Part shown: one piece after another, positions 1 through 6,179 of the stretch
Position numbering within the stretch: the first letter of the stretch is position 1
Layout: every line of letters starts with the position of its first letter
Assembly: GCA_023255965.1 (NCBI GenBank)
Contig: JAGDWE010000048.1
Coordinates: forward strand, 1-10,830
Direction: 5' to 3'
DNA: 10,830 nucleotides
Source of the DNA: Desulfurococcales archaeon
GTDB taxonomy: Archaea; Thermoproteota; Thermoprotei_A; Sulfolobales; NBVN01
Program-made: the position numbers and the translations under genes
Notes under the pieces: generated by a model
What the model was told of the DNA's origin: nothing
Seen by the model: only the letters and a program-made list of their open reading frames with translations
The model's database searches: none

Positions 1-22
1 CTCACGGGATTAGAAATAATGA

Positions 23-416
23 GAAACAATTAGAAGCACCGTGAGAGGGGAAACGCATAGAGTCTGGATTGAGAGGAGGTTCGCAGAAATCGCTGAGGCG
101 TTAAGGCTTTCGAGAAGTTCAATTTTATTGATAGAAGTGATGGAAGTTCAAGGGACTGATTACTGGGATAATTGACGATGCAGCTAAGAGGGTATTAGGT
201 CATAATCCATTTAAAGTTATTGTAAGGGCTATGAAAACTGGGTGGGCTAGCTATAGTTCCAGAGGAACTATAACCCTCAATAAACTTCTAAAGCGCTCAC
301 CCGAGCACTTAATCTCATAATATACTATACATGAAGTACGTCATTCCATATCGCATAAATATGATGAGAGGTTCTGGACTTGTTTAAGTAGGTTTTACCA
401 AATAGAGGGGAATTAG
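23..416 (+). pseudogene. Decayed DUF45/YgjP-type zinc metallopeptidase
   Basis: Two reading frames together look like an archaeal DUF45 (YgjP/SprT-like) metallopeptidase. The first (about 23-175) gives HRVWIERRFAEIAEAL, resembling the helix before the catalytic domain. The second (about 141-416) gives VIVRAMKTGWASYSSRG, then TITLNKLLKRSPEHLIS, then a TAA stop at 318-320, then YTIHEVRHSISHKYDERFW. This matches the family pattern as I know it: a WGSCSSRGNI-like block, LN..L...P..LI, a YVI.HE..H zinc motif (here HEVRH at 330-344) and a following H...FW. At least one frameshift (near 141-170) and one in-frame stop inactivate it. W-G-S-C has become W-A-S-Y. The 5' end is unclear because codons before about 40 also need a frame change. 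The family is fairly sure; residual function is unlikely. Confidence 0.68.
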
Positions 417-472
417 ATAGGGAAATACTTGTATGTGAGGTTAAATTAGGGATGTATAGTTAAATCACCTTA

Positions 473-521
473 CTGACCTCCTCCCCGTCCTAAAGGACGA
501 GCGTTTCCAGCACCTCAGTTG
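473..521 (-). repeat. TnpB-element right-end hairpin, copy 1
   Basis: On the minus strand this ends in GGGGAGGAGGTCAG preceded by a 7-bp stem (arms 484-490 and 495-501 in plus coordinates, loop 491-494). One pair is C-A on the plus strand but G-U on the minus strand, and another is T-A where the other copies have C-G. The fold is therefore kept on the minus strand. The inner side (cctcagttgc) is a diverged form of the ctttcagttgt seen at 6170-6180. Confidence 0.7.
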
Positions 522-963
522 CATCCCTCATCCACTGAACAGTCAAGGCGGCCAGAGGTCTTCCTCCGGGGTCATCGCTAGAGGGTGTAGAATGAGGCTT
601 ATAAGCCATTATCCTCACCATAAATGGTCAGGACTTTCAGTTGTAGCACAGGCTCTAATAGCTAGCGGTGAGCGGGTTTATAGGTTTAATTGTAAGGGCT
701 AATTCTAGCATCCATCAGCCATGTAAGAGTAGTAGCGCTCTCGTTTAAGTTAAGTGGTCAGGAAATAACGATCCGTCTTAATAGCTGGGTTATTATTCCT
801 CGTAGGTATAATGCCCAATGTAGGGACGCTCTTACGGCTATTTGCATAGATATTAATGTACGTAGCATTAGGGGTTACCATCGGCAGGCATGAGGAGATT
901 TCCACTTAAGCTATGACTCAACTAACAATAAAGGTAATTAGCTTACCATCAGCTTAAAGTTAT

Positions 964-1002
964 AACTGAAAGCCTCGCCCTGAAGGGCGAGGAGGAGGTC
1001 AG
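964..1002 (+). repeat. TnpB-element right-end hairpin, copy 2
   Basis: AACTGAAAG is followed by a perfect 8-bp stem, CCTCGCCC (973-980) and GGGCGAGG (985-992), with loop TGAA, then AGGAGGTCAG. It matches the copy at 6140-6178 at 35 of 39 positions. Two of the four differences form one compensatory pair in the stem. The element side lies to the left and the outer flank begins at 1003. Confidence 0.75.
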
Positions 1003-1154
1003 CGACTAATATCTACAAGACCTGCAACTTTTGGTATCCACCGTACCTAACGGCCCTCAACCCATTATCAAATTAGAACTCCTTCCTTAATATGCGATAT
1101 CATCTTATCACCATATTCTACCAGCCCTATGACCATAGCGAGCTAGATATTAGC

Positions 1155-1886
1155 TTAGCTAACATATTCGTAGATCATGTCTACAATTTCTTGGAATTCC
1201 TTTGATCTTCTATCCCTTGGCCTCGGCATCCTGACTTCAACTATCTTAGATATTTTCGCTGGCCTAGGCGTTAACGTTATGATTTTGTCGGCCATAAGGA
1301 CTGCCTCCTCAACATTATGTGTTACCATAACTATGCTTCTAACAGTTGTGACCCCCGATAGCCAGAGGTCTAATATCTCAGCTCTAAGCGCCTCAGCTGT
1401 TAATGGATCTAATTGCGAGAAGGGTTCGTCCATTAAAAGTATGGTTGGCTCGATGACTAAGGCCCTAGCGATGTTAACCCTCTGCTTCATGCCGCCGCTA
1501 AGTTCATGTGGATAGAAATCCTCGAATCCATGTAGGCCGACCAAGGATAAGTACTTTAAGGCCCTCTCCCTAGCTTCCCTCTTATTAATGCCCTTCGCTA
1601 AGAGTGGTAATGTAACGTTATCTAGTACCGTTAGCCACGGCAGTAAAGTAGGGGATTGAAAAACAAAACCACAGACTATATTGCCTGAAGTCCTCACCTC
1701 GCCTTCGTCAACCCCCTCAATACCTGCTATTATCCTAAGCAGTGTCGACTTCCCGCAACCTGAGGGACCTAAGATAATTATGAATTCCTCACCTACATCA
1801 AAGGATATGCCATCCAGTACCCTAAGTACCTTACCCCCTCTACCAAAGCTCTTAACGACGTTCACGAGACTTACGAGTGCTGGCAT
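1155..1886 (-). CDS. NitT/TauT-type ABC transporter ATP-binding protein
   Basis: This is the cytoplasmic ATPase that powers uptake through the permease encoded immediately upstream. The 243-residue protein has all motifs of a working ABC ATPase: Walker A GPSGCGKST (40-48), Q-loop Q77 in VFQSPTLLPWLTV, signature LSGGMKQR (129-136), Walker B ILLMDEP (149-155), D-loop SQLD (157-160) and H-loop H190 in VMVTHNVEEA. The sequence around the Q-loop and the EEAxxMADK block are typical of the nitrate/sulfonate/taurine (SsuB/TauB/NrtD) group. It ends soon after the H-loop region and lacks the C-terminal AAA-associated domain many archaeal relatives carry; that domain appears separately at 3445-3951. The ATG lies 2 bases after the permease stop, so the two are surely co-transcribed. 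The substrate cannot be told; sulfonate, nitrate, bicarbonate and thiamine-precursor importers share this architecture. Confidence 0.93.
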   Translation of the reverse strand: MPALVSLVNVVKSFGRGGKVLRVLDGISFDVGEEFIIILGPSGCGKSTLLRIIAGIEGVDEGEVRTSGNIVCGFVFQSPTLLPWLTVLDNVTLPLLAKGINKREARERALKYLSLVGLHGFEDFYPHELSGGMKQRVNIARALVIEPTILLMDEPFSQLDPLTAEALRAEILDLWLSGVTTVRSIVMVTHNVEEAVLMADKIITLTPRPAKISKIVEVRMPRPRDRRSKEFQEIVDMIYEYVS

Positions 1887-1888
1887 AG

Positions 1889-3382
1889 CTATTCAACCAC
1901 GAACGTCCTTTCAACGAGCCTAAATACCCTAGACCATATTACCTTATTCAAGGTAACTATCATTAAGGCCCATAGCAGGACCGTATGTATGACAGATCCG
2001 TAGTCACCACCATATGTAAATTTACTTAGCATGGATCCTACGCCGCCGAGATCAACTACATTAACCCCACTTTCAAAGTATTCAGCGACTATTGAGGCAT
2101 TCCAAGCACCTCCCCAGGCACTTAAGGCACCGGCTGCTATAGAGGGCATTAAGGAAGGTATTAAGATGTATCTAAAGTAATTTAAACCCTTAATACCGTA
2201 AACTCTCGCGAGTTCAAGGACCTCGTTACGGACTTTAGGAACGCCGAATAACATCACGTTGAAGAATAGATACCAGATAGATCCCTGTAGGAATATTACA
2301 TACGAAATTAGCCAGGGAAGGACATCTATAAATGGAGATAGAATAGGCCACCAAAGAATGGCGGGTATGGACGCCAGCGCCTCACCCATTAAGGCTATTA
2401 TCGAGCCCCACCCCTTAATAAGTGATATGTATGCAATCCCAACGGTTAATGCTAGTGAAGAGAGGACTACTAAGGCAACTCTACTAAGGGATAGCATGAA
2501 ATTAACTAAGAACTCAGTTATGAATGCATAGCCAACCGTTGTTTGGATGGCGATTACATTTGTAGGCTGTAGAGTTATATATGCAGCGGTGAAGGCCGCG
2601 ATGAATGAATGAGGCCCCTTCACCTCAAGCTTGATCCCCAAGCCCACTAAATACTCCCATACTGCAGTTATGAATTTATGAATGTAGTGAAATACCCTAC
2701 TACAGCCTAATAACATATATCTCTGTAGAGCTATATTTGTGGCTGGATTAAACACCATTATGTAGGATGCCATTATTGTCGTGAATAATGTTGCTATAGC
2801 TATGTTAAGTTCAGGTACTCTATTACTACCGTATAAGTCCATTATAAGGGAGCCTATCCCGAAGAGCTTGAATCCCTCGGAACCTGATGAGAGAACCTCA
2901 GCAGATGTCAGGAAAAACCAGCCACCAGCCCAGGAAATTATGCTGTTAGCCGCTATAGATGCCCTAGCCGCCGGTACATAGATATATGTAAGTCTGGAGA
3001 ATGCCTTTAAATTATAGACCTCAGCCATGGTGAATACGTTGGGATCTAGGGACTTTATGGAGCTGTAGACCCCGAAGATCATATTCCATAGGAGGCTCGT
3101 CGTTATGAGGAAGACTGCTGCGAACTCCAGGCCTATATTCCTAGGTAGGAACGTTAGAAACGCAAGTATCGCCACTGGGAAGAATCCCAGTATCGGAATG
3201 GATTGAAGGATGTCCAGAATAGGCATTAAAAGCGTTTCAGCGCCTCTCTTCCTAGCCATTAAGATGCCTACGAAGATGGCGATTAAGAGGGAAATAATAT
3301 AGCTCGCTAACATCCTAGCAAAGCTAGCTAGGCAGGCAAGGAGTAGCAGTAATACATCCAAGCTATCAGCCAAGCTCCTCAT
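1889..3382 (-). CDS. NitT/TauT-type ABC transporter permease, two fused membrane domains
   Basis: This is the membrane channel of the importer. The protein, about 497 residues, is roughly twice the usual length because two permease domains (BPD_transp_1 type) are joined. Each half has about six hydrophobic segments and its own EAA-type loop that docks on the ATPase: AEVYNLKAF...YVPAARASI near residues 120-142 and LARVYGIKGLNYFRYILIP near 390-409. The N-terminal half begins directly with membrane segments and has no signal peptide. The first in-frame start is TTG at 3391, but I chose ATG at 3382. A TATA-like TTTTAAG lies at 3402-3408 (minus), about 23 bases upstream of that ATG, which fits leaderless transcription common in these archaea. 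A single fused permease can serve both membrane positions of the transporter. The ATPase gene follows 2 bases after the stop. No substrate-binding protein gene is present on either side. Confidence 0.9.
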   Translation of the reverse strand: MRSLADSLDVLLLLLACLASFARMLASYIISLLIAIFVGILMARKRGAETLLMPILDILQSIPILGFFPVAILAFLTFLPRNIGLEFAAVFLITTSLLWNMIFGVYSSIKSLDPNVFTMAEVYNLKAFSRLTYIYVPAARASIAANSIISWAGGWFFLTSAEVLSSGSEGFKLFGIGSLIMDLYGSNRVPELNIAIATLFTTIMASYIMVFNPATNIALQRYMLLGCSRVFHYIHKFITAVWEYLVGLGIKLEVKGPHSFIAAFTAAYITLQPTNVIAIQTTVGYAFITEFLVNFMLSLSRVALVVLSSLALTVGIAYISLIKGWGSIIALMGEALASIPAILWWPILSPFIDVLPWLISYVIFLQGSIWYLFFNVMLFGVPKVRNEVLELARVYGIKGLNYFRYILIPSLMPSIAAGALSAWGGAWNASIVAEYFESGVNVVDLGGVGSMLSKFTYGGDYGSVIHTVLLWALMIVTLNKVIWSRVFRLVERTFVVE

Positions 3383-3444
3383 GTAATTCAATAATATAAG
3401 CTTAAAAGCCCTTTAAACATAGAGTAACTAGGTGTTTAAAGGGG
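3383..3444. promoter_or_regulatory. Divergent promoter region between the ABC operon and the AAA-associated protein
   Basis: Only about 60 bases separate the divergent starts. On the minus strand TTTTAAG (3402-3408) is the likely TATA box of the permease. On the plus strand CTTTAAACA (3411-3419) is a likely TATA box about 30 bases before the GTG at 3445. The two boxes nearly touch, so a regulator binding here could affect both directions. CTTTAAACA and a second TTTAAAGGGG (3435-3444) recur in the same short stretch. Confidence 0.5.
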
Positions 3445-3951
3445 GTGTTAAAGGAGTCCGATAAGAAACACCTTCTCATCCCCCGTGATATATTACCTGA
3501 CCACGTCATAGGTCTTGTAGAGTCCCTCTATAGTCTAGGTTGTTCAGCCGATCCCATGCATATAGGTGATATAACTGGCGAATCAATAGACGTCTTGCCG
3601 AAGGCTATAGACGTCGCAGAGGCATTAAACCTAGTGAAGTATGAGAACGGATACTTAAGGATAACGGATCTCGGCAAGAAGATCGCTGAAGCAAATCCAA
3701 AGAAATTAAGGAAGATGCTTAGGGAGGCCATCATTTCAAATAAGGTCGAACCCCTATATGAGGTATACATGACATTGAAGGAACGAAAGACCCTTACGAA
3801 GGAAGAGTTTAGGGAGATAATTGAAAAGCATTATAGAAGGGTAAATAATGAAATAATGAATAACGTGCTTATGTGGGGTACATACTTAGGGTTATTTAAG
3901 TTGAGTGAGGATGATACGCAAGTCATCTTACTATCAGAGAGCATTACATGA
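3445..3951 (+). CDS. Free-standing AAA-associated C-terminal domain protein (ABC ATPase accessory/regulatory domain)
   Basis: The 168-residue soluble protein resembles the C-terminal AAA-associated domain (Pfam AAA_assoc_C) usually fused to archaeal and bacterial nitrate/sulfonate-type ABC ATPases. Recognisable blocks are DHVIGLVESLYSLG (19-32), a winged-helix-like part ending in YENGYLRITDLGKKIAEAN (66-84), a helical linker (85-112), and MWGTYLGLFKLSEDD (143-157), a typical domain end. There is no Walker motif, so it is not itself an ATPase. It is encoded back-to-back with a matching ABC operon whose ATPase lacks this domain, so it probably acts in trans on that ATPase or regulates the operon; this is inference. 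GTG at 3445 is the only plausible start, because TAA at 3403-3405 closes the frame upstream with no other start codon between. Recognition is from memory of the family pattern, not a search. Confidence 0.75.
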   Translation: MLKESDKKHLLIPRDILPDHVIGLVESLYSLGCSADPMHIGDITGESIDVLPKAIDVAEALNLVKYENGYLRITDLGKKIAEANPKKLRKMLREAIISNKVEPLYEVYMTLKERKTLTKEEFREIIEKHYRRVNNEIMNNVLMWGTYLGLFKLSEDDTQVILLSESIT

Positions 3952-4145
3952 CGCCTCTACATACGTTGTAAACCGCTTCCTAAGTACTATCTAATATCAA
4001 ATTCCGCGGGTCCAGTTAAGCTACTCGTGGAGGATCCTGAAGAATCAAGGTTAAGGATTAGGCAATTAATAATGGCGTTCAATTAAGTCATTTAATTCTA
4101 GCAATTAATCAATCAGCAACATCAATAATCATGAACTGAGATACC

Positions 4146-4559
4146 CTAGTACTTAGTCCTTAACTTCCTTAATTTCCGGTATATAGTTGACGTCGATAGC
4201 CCTACTTCCTTAGCGATCTCCTTAACTGGCATGCCGTTGCGCCATAGCTTAAGTATCACTTCATCGACGTTACTTACTTTACTCCCCCCTTCAGTACCTG
4301 AAATTGTTTCATCTAAGGTGAGAGATTTAGAATCCGTAGCTTGAACCTTACCGACCACTTCATTAGAGGGTCCTTGATTTACTGCCTCATCTTTAAACCC
4401 ATGTTGTACTAGGTTATTAGCGCCAGCACTATCGGGTGTTGCATCATTAACTGAAGTACTTAGTGACGTATCACTCCCTCTAGATAATAAGGCTGTTGAG
4501 ATTAATATCCCCGCAACTACAGCTGATGCCGCAATAACGCTAACTGCCTCACTCAACAT
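4146..4559 (-). CDS. Membrane-anchored helix-turn-helix protein
   Basis: The 137-residue protein has an unusual layout. Residues about 4-26 (EAVSVIAASAVVAGILISTA) form one hydrophobic segment right at the N-terminus. About 70 low-complexity residues rich in Ser, Thr, Asp, Gly and Asn follow. Residues 98-135 form a resolvase-type helix-turn-helix: VDEVILKLWRNGMPVKEIAK, then EVGLSTSTIYRKLRKLRTKY. The likely role is a DNA-binding protein tethered to the membrane, or a processed one; I know no named family for it. The N-terminal segment also faintly recalls archaeal pilin-type leaders, but there is no clear charged cleavage site. The ATG at 4559 is supported by GGTGAGG at 4564-4570 (minus) and a TATA box at 4596-4605. 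TTAAGTARTA repeats flank that TATA box and may be its own operators. It follows the lyase gene on the same strand but seems to have its own promoter. Confidence 0.72.
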   Translation of the reverse strand: MLSEAVSVIAASAVVAGILISTALLSRGSDTSLSTSVNDATPDSAGANNLVQHGFKDEAVNQGPSNEVVGKVQATDSKSLTLDETISGTEGGSKVSNVDEVILKLWRNGMPVKEIAKEVGLSTSTIYRKLRKLRTKY

Positions 4560-4636
4560 GAGCCCTCACCTGACCTGAAACCTTAAGTAGTAACTTATTT
4601 AAAAAGGCTATTACTTAAGTCATGTTATTACTTAAT
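4560..4636 (-). promoter_or_regulatory. Promoter with repeated TTAAGTARTA sites
   Basis: On the minus strand the TATA box TTTTTAAATA lies at 4596-4605 and a ribosome site GGTGAGG at 4564-4570. Three related sites surround it: ttaagtagtaa at 4583-4593 (plus orientation), and tattacttaa at 4609-4618 and again at 4626-4635, inverted relative to the first. The two sites flanking TATA contain the inverted pair CTTAAGTA/TACTTAAG, with centres 30 bases apart (about three DNA turns). The two right-hand copies repeat every 17 bases. This looks like an operator array for a small helix-turn-helix protein, possibly the one it drives. Confidence 0.5.
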
Positions 4637-4637
4637 C

Positions 4638-6080
4638 CTAGTACTCACCTAGTTCTCTCAGATATGCCATCAGTAATTCCTCGCCCCAATTGCCTATGTC
4701 CTCTAGCCTCCCTAGGAAGAACCTAAGTATAGGTGGTTCATGAACCCACTTAAGCCCTCCAATGAGATCTCTATGCCTGTACAACCATGTAAGCCTATCC
4801 ACTACGTAGTCTGCATGCGATTTGAGGTAAGTCCTTCGAGGGAATGCTAACCTTACTAGCTCCAGATCCGGATATACTTCCCTTCCGTCCTTATCTCTAT
4901 CCATTGAGAGCGTGCCTCTCTCCATAGCCCTAACACCTGACGCTATGTAGAGGGCAGCCGCTAATGCACCTGCAGGGTACGCGTTCCTAGGTAAGTGGTT
5001 TAAGAATTCAGCCGCATCTACATGCACCCCTAGACCGCCTGGAGGTAATACTACTGGGATACCCCTATTATCGAGCTTCTCAACAATGTACTTAATTAAC
5101 TCTAGCTCAGACCCCACTAAGTTCTCATCAACCATCTCCCTAAGCCCTACGGATAAGGCGGCTATCTCCCTAATTGACATCCCCCCATAAGTTAGGAATC
5201 CCTCGTAAACCGGTATGTGGACCACCATTCTGTCGTAGTACCCCTTATTATTAGTTGCTATGAACCCCCCTCTAACCGCCGGTGCCTTCCTAGCACTCAT
5301 ATAGAACACATCAGCATAGCTTACGAACTCCCTCAATATGTCTTCAAGGCTCTTAGATCCGTACCCTGCCTCCCTCTCCTTAATGAAATATACGTTCCAA
5401 TCAATCATACTCCCATCAATTATAAGGGGGACTCTAAACCTATCGCATAACTCCCTGACCTCGGCCACGTTCTTCATGGATACCGGTTGCCCTCCCAATA
5501 AATTAGCCACGGCCTCAATCCTAACGAATGCAACCCTATCCCTGTACGCCTTAAGGACCTCCTCAAGCCTCTCGATATCTACATTACCCTTAAACGGGTA
5601 CCTACTCCTCCTATCTAAGGCCTCCTTAACCGGTACCTCAATCACCTTACCTCCAGCAAGCTCTATATGCGCCTTCGTAGTAGTGAAGTGGTAGTTCATC
5701 GGCACTACGCTCCCATCCTTAACGAATGCCTTAGAGATTACGTGTTCAGCTGCCCTACCCTGATGAACAGGTAAGACGTACTTAAAGCCTAATACCCCCT
5801 CAACCGCGTTAAGGAACTCATAGTAAGTCCTACTACCTGCGTAAGCATCTTGAGCAGACATCATGGCAGCTAACTGCCTATCACTCATAGCGTTAACGCC
5901 GCTGTCCGTGAGTAAGTCGATGAAGACGTCGTCAGCCTTAAGAAGGAACGTATTCCATCCAGCCTCTTTAATAGCCTTCAACCTATATCTAACCGGAGGT
6001 AGGCTTAATCTCTCGAAAATCCTCACCCTAAACCCATCAACTTTAAGAACGCCCCCATCGCATGATCTAACAACTATCAT
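4638..6080 (-). CDS. Tyrosine phenol-lyase / tryptophanase family PLP beta-eliminating lyase
   Basis: Enzymes of this family cleave aromatic amino acids by beta-elimination to phenol or indole plus pyruvate and ammonia. The 480 residues have the full family length and blocks: DLLTDSGVNAMSDRQLAAMM (55-74), YAGSRTYYEF (80-89), LPVHQGRAAEH (103-113), FTTTKAH (132-138), GGQPVSM (196-202), YFIKERE (231-237), the PLP lysine K265 in MSARKAPAVRGGF, VRAMERG (383-389), FPRRTY (413-418) and EPPILRFF (448-455). The FTTT and MERG blocks resemble tyrosine phenol-lyase (residues T124 and R381 of the Citrobacter enzyme, from memory) more than E. coli tryptophanase. The PLP-binding Asp is D222, but the Arg three residues later in the known enzymes is Met here (DGSM). 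Many archaeal members are simply labelled tryptophanase; substrate is undecided. ATG at 6080 follows GGTGATG, supporting the start. Confidence 0.88.
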   Translation of the reverse strand: MIVVRSCDGGVLKVDGFRVRIFERLSLPPVRYRLKAIKEAGWNTFLLKADDVFIDLLTDSGVNAMSDRQLAAMMSAQDAYAGSRTYYEFLNAVEGVLGFKYVLPVHQGRAAEHVISKAFVKDGSVVPMNYHFTTTKAHIELAGGKVIEVPVKEALDRRSRYPFKGNVDIERLEEVLKAYRDRVAFVRIEAVANLLGGQPVSMKNVAEVRELCDRFRVPLIIDGSMIDWNVYFIKEREAGYGSKSLEDILREFVSYADVFYMSARKAPAVRGGFIATNNKGYYDRMVVHIPVYEGFLTYGGMSIREIAALSVGLREMVDENLVGSELELIKYIVEKLDNRGIPVVLPPGGLGVHVDAAEFLNHLPRNAYPAGALAAALYIASGVRAMERGTLSMDRDKDGREVYPDLELVRLAFPRRTYLKSHADYVVDRLTWLYRHRDLIGGLKWVHEPPILRFFLGRLEDIGNWGEELLMAYLRELGEY

Positions 6081-6120
6081 ATTACATCACCAGCCAATTC
6101 CTAGATCCCTACTATATTAA
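6081..6120 (-). promoter_or_regulatory. Lyase promoter and ribosome binding site
   Basis: On the minus strand TTAATATA at 6113-6120 fits a TATA box, with the purine-rich GGAAATGC just upstream as a candidate BRE. GGTGATG lies about 6 bases before the ATG at 6080. The transcript leader would be only about 10-15 bases. The right-end hairpin at 6140-6178 ends about 20 bases upstream of this TATA box. Confidence 0.55.
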
Positions 6121-6139
6121 GCATTTCCGAACCAACGAT

Positions 6140-6178
6140 CTGACCTTCTCCCCGCCCTTTAGGGCGGGGCTTTCAGTT
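6140..6178 (-). repeat. Solo TnpB-element right-end hairpin, copy 3
   Basis: On the minus strand this reads AACTGAAAG, an 8-bp stem CCCCGCCC/GGGCGGGG (6150-6157 and 6162-6169, loop 6158-6161), then AGAAGGTCAG. It matches copy 2 at 35 of 39 positions. No transposase or tnpB lies next to it. The KaiC-like stop codon (6180-6182) almost touches its inner edge, so the hairpin would be the first thing transcribed after that gene. It could serve as a terminator or mRNA 3' end, or be a relic of an excised element. Confidence 0.72.
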
Positions 6179-6179
6179 G

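Larger units (their letters stand above)
473..1002. mobile_element. Remnant of IS200/IS605-group (TnpB-type) element(s) with outward-facing right ends
   Basis: The segment starts with CTGACCTCCTCC and ends with its inverted counterpart GGAGGAGGTCAG, each next to a GC-rich hairpin, so two element right ends point outward about 530 bases apart. The interior has no intact gene. A short plus-strand frame (about 770-885) reads RLNSWVIIPRRYNAQC then ALTAICIDINVRS. The ICIDIN block looks like the RuvC-I motif of TnpB (xxIDxN), which would suit a truncated tnpB belonging to the right-hand end, but this is weak. A second open stretch (593-697, MRLISHYPHHKWSGL...) is unrecognised. It contains ctttcagttgt (634-644), which recurs beside the hairpin at 6170-6180. 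IS605 elements lack terminal inverted repeats, so this is better read as two decayed elements in opposite orientation, or a MITE-like derivative, than one intact unit. Confidence 0.55.

Noticed and set aside
1068..1136. Minus-strand 22-codon frame (MVIGLVEYGDKMISHIKEGVLI) after the ATPase
   Set aside because: Looks protein-like and may be a gene fragment, but it is too short, has no recognisable family and lies in decayed DNA. Not called as a gene.
1177..1515. Plus-strand open frame of 112 codons
   Set aside because: Antisense to the conserved ABC ATPase, with no ribosome site or recognisable protein. Other open frames antisense to the permease, lyase, iscS and cysteine synthase were rejected on the same grounds.
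3383..3391. Upstream TTG start for the permease at 3391
   Set aside because: The TATA box at 3402-3408 would leave the TTG upstream of or at the expected transcript start. ATG at 3382 fits leaderless initiation.
6150..6169. Hairpin read as a bacterial rho-independent terminator
   Set aside because: No T-run follows on either strand, archaea do not generally use this signal, and the same sequence recurs as TnpB-element right ends elsewhere in the window.
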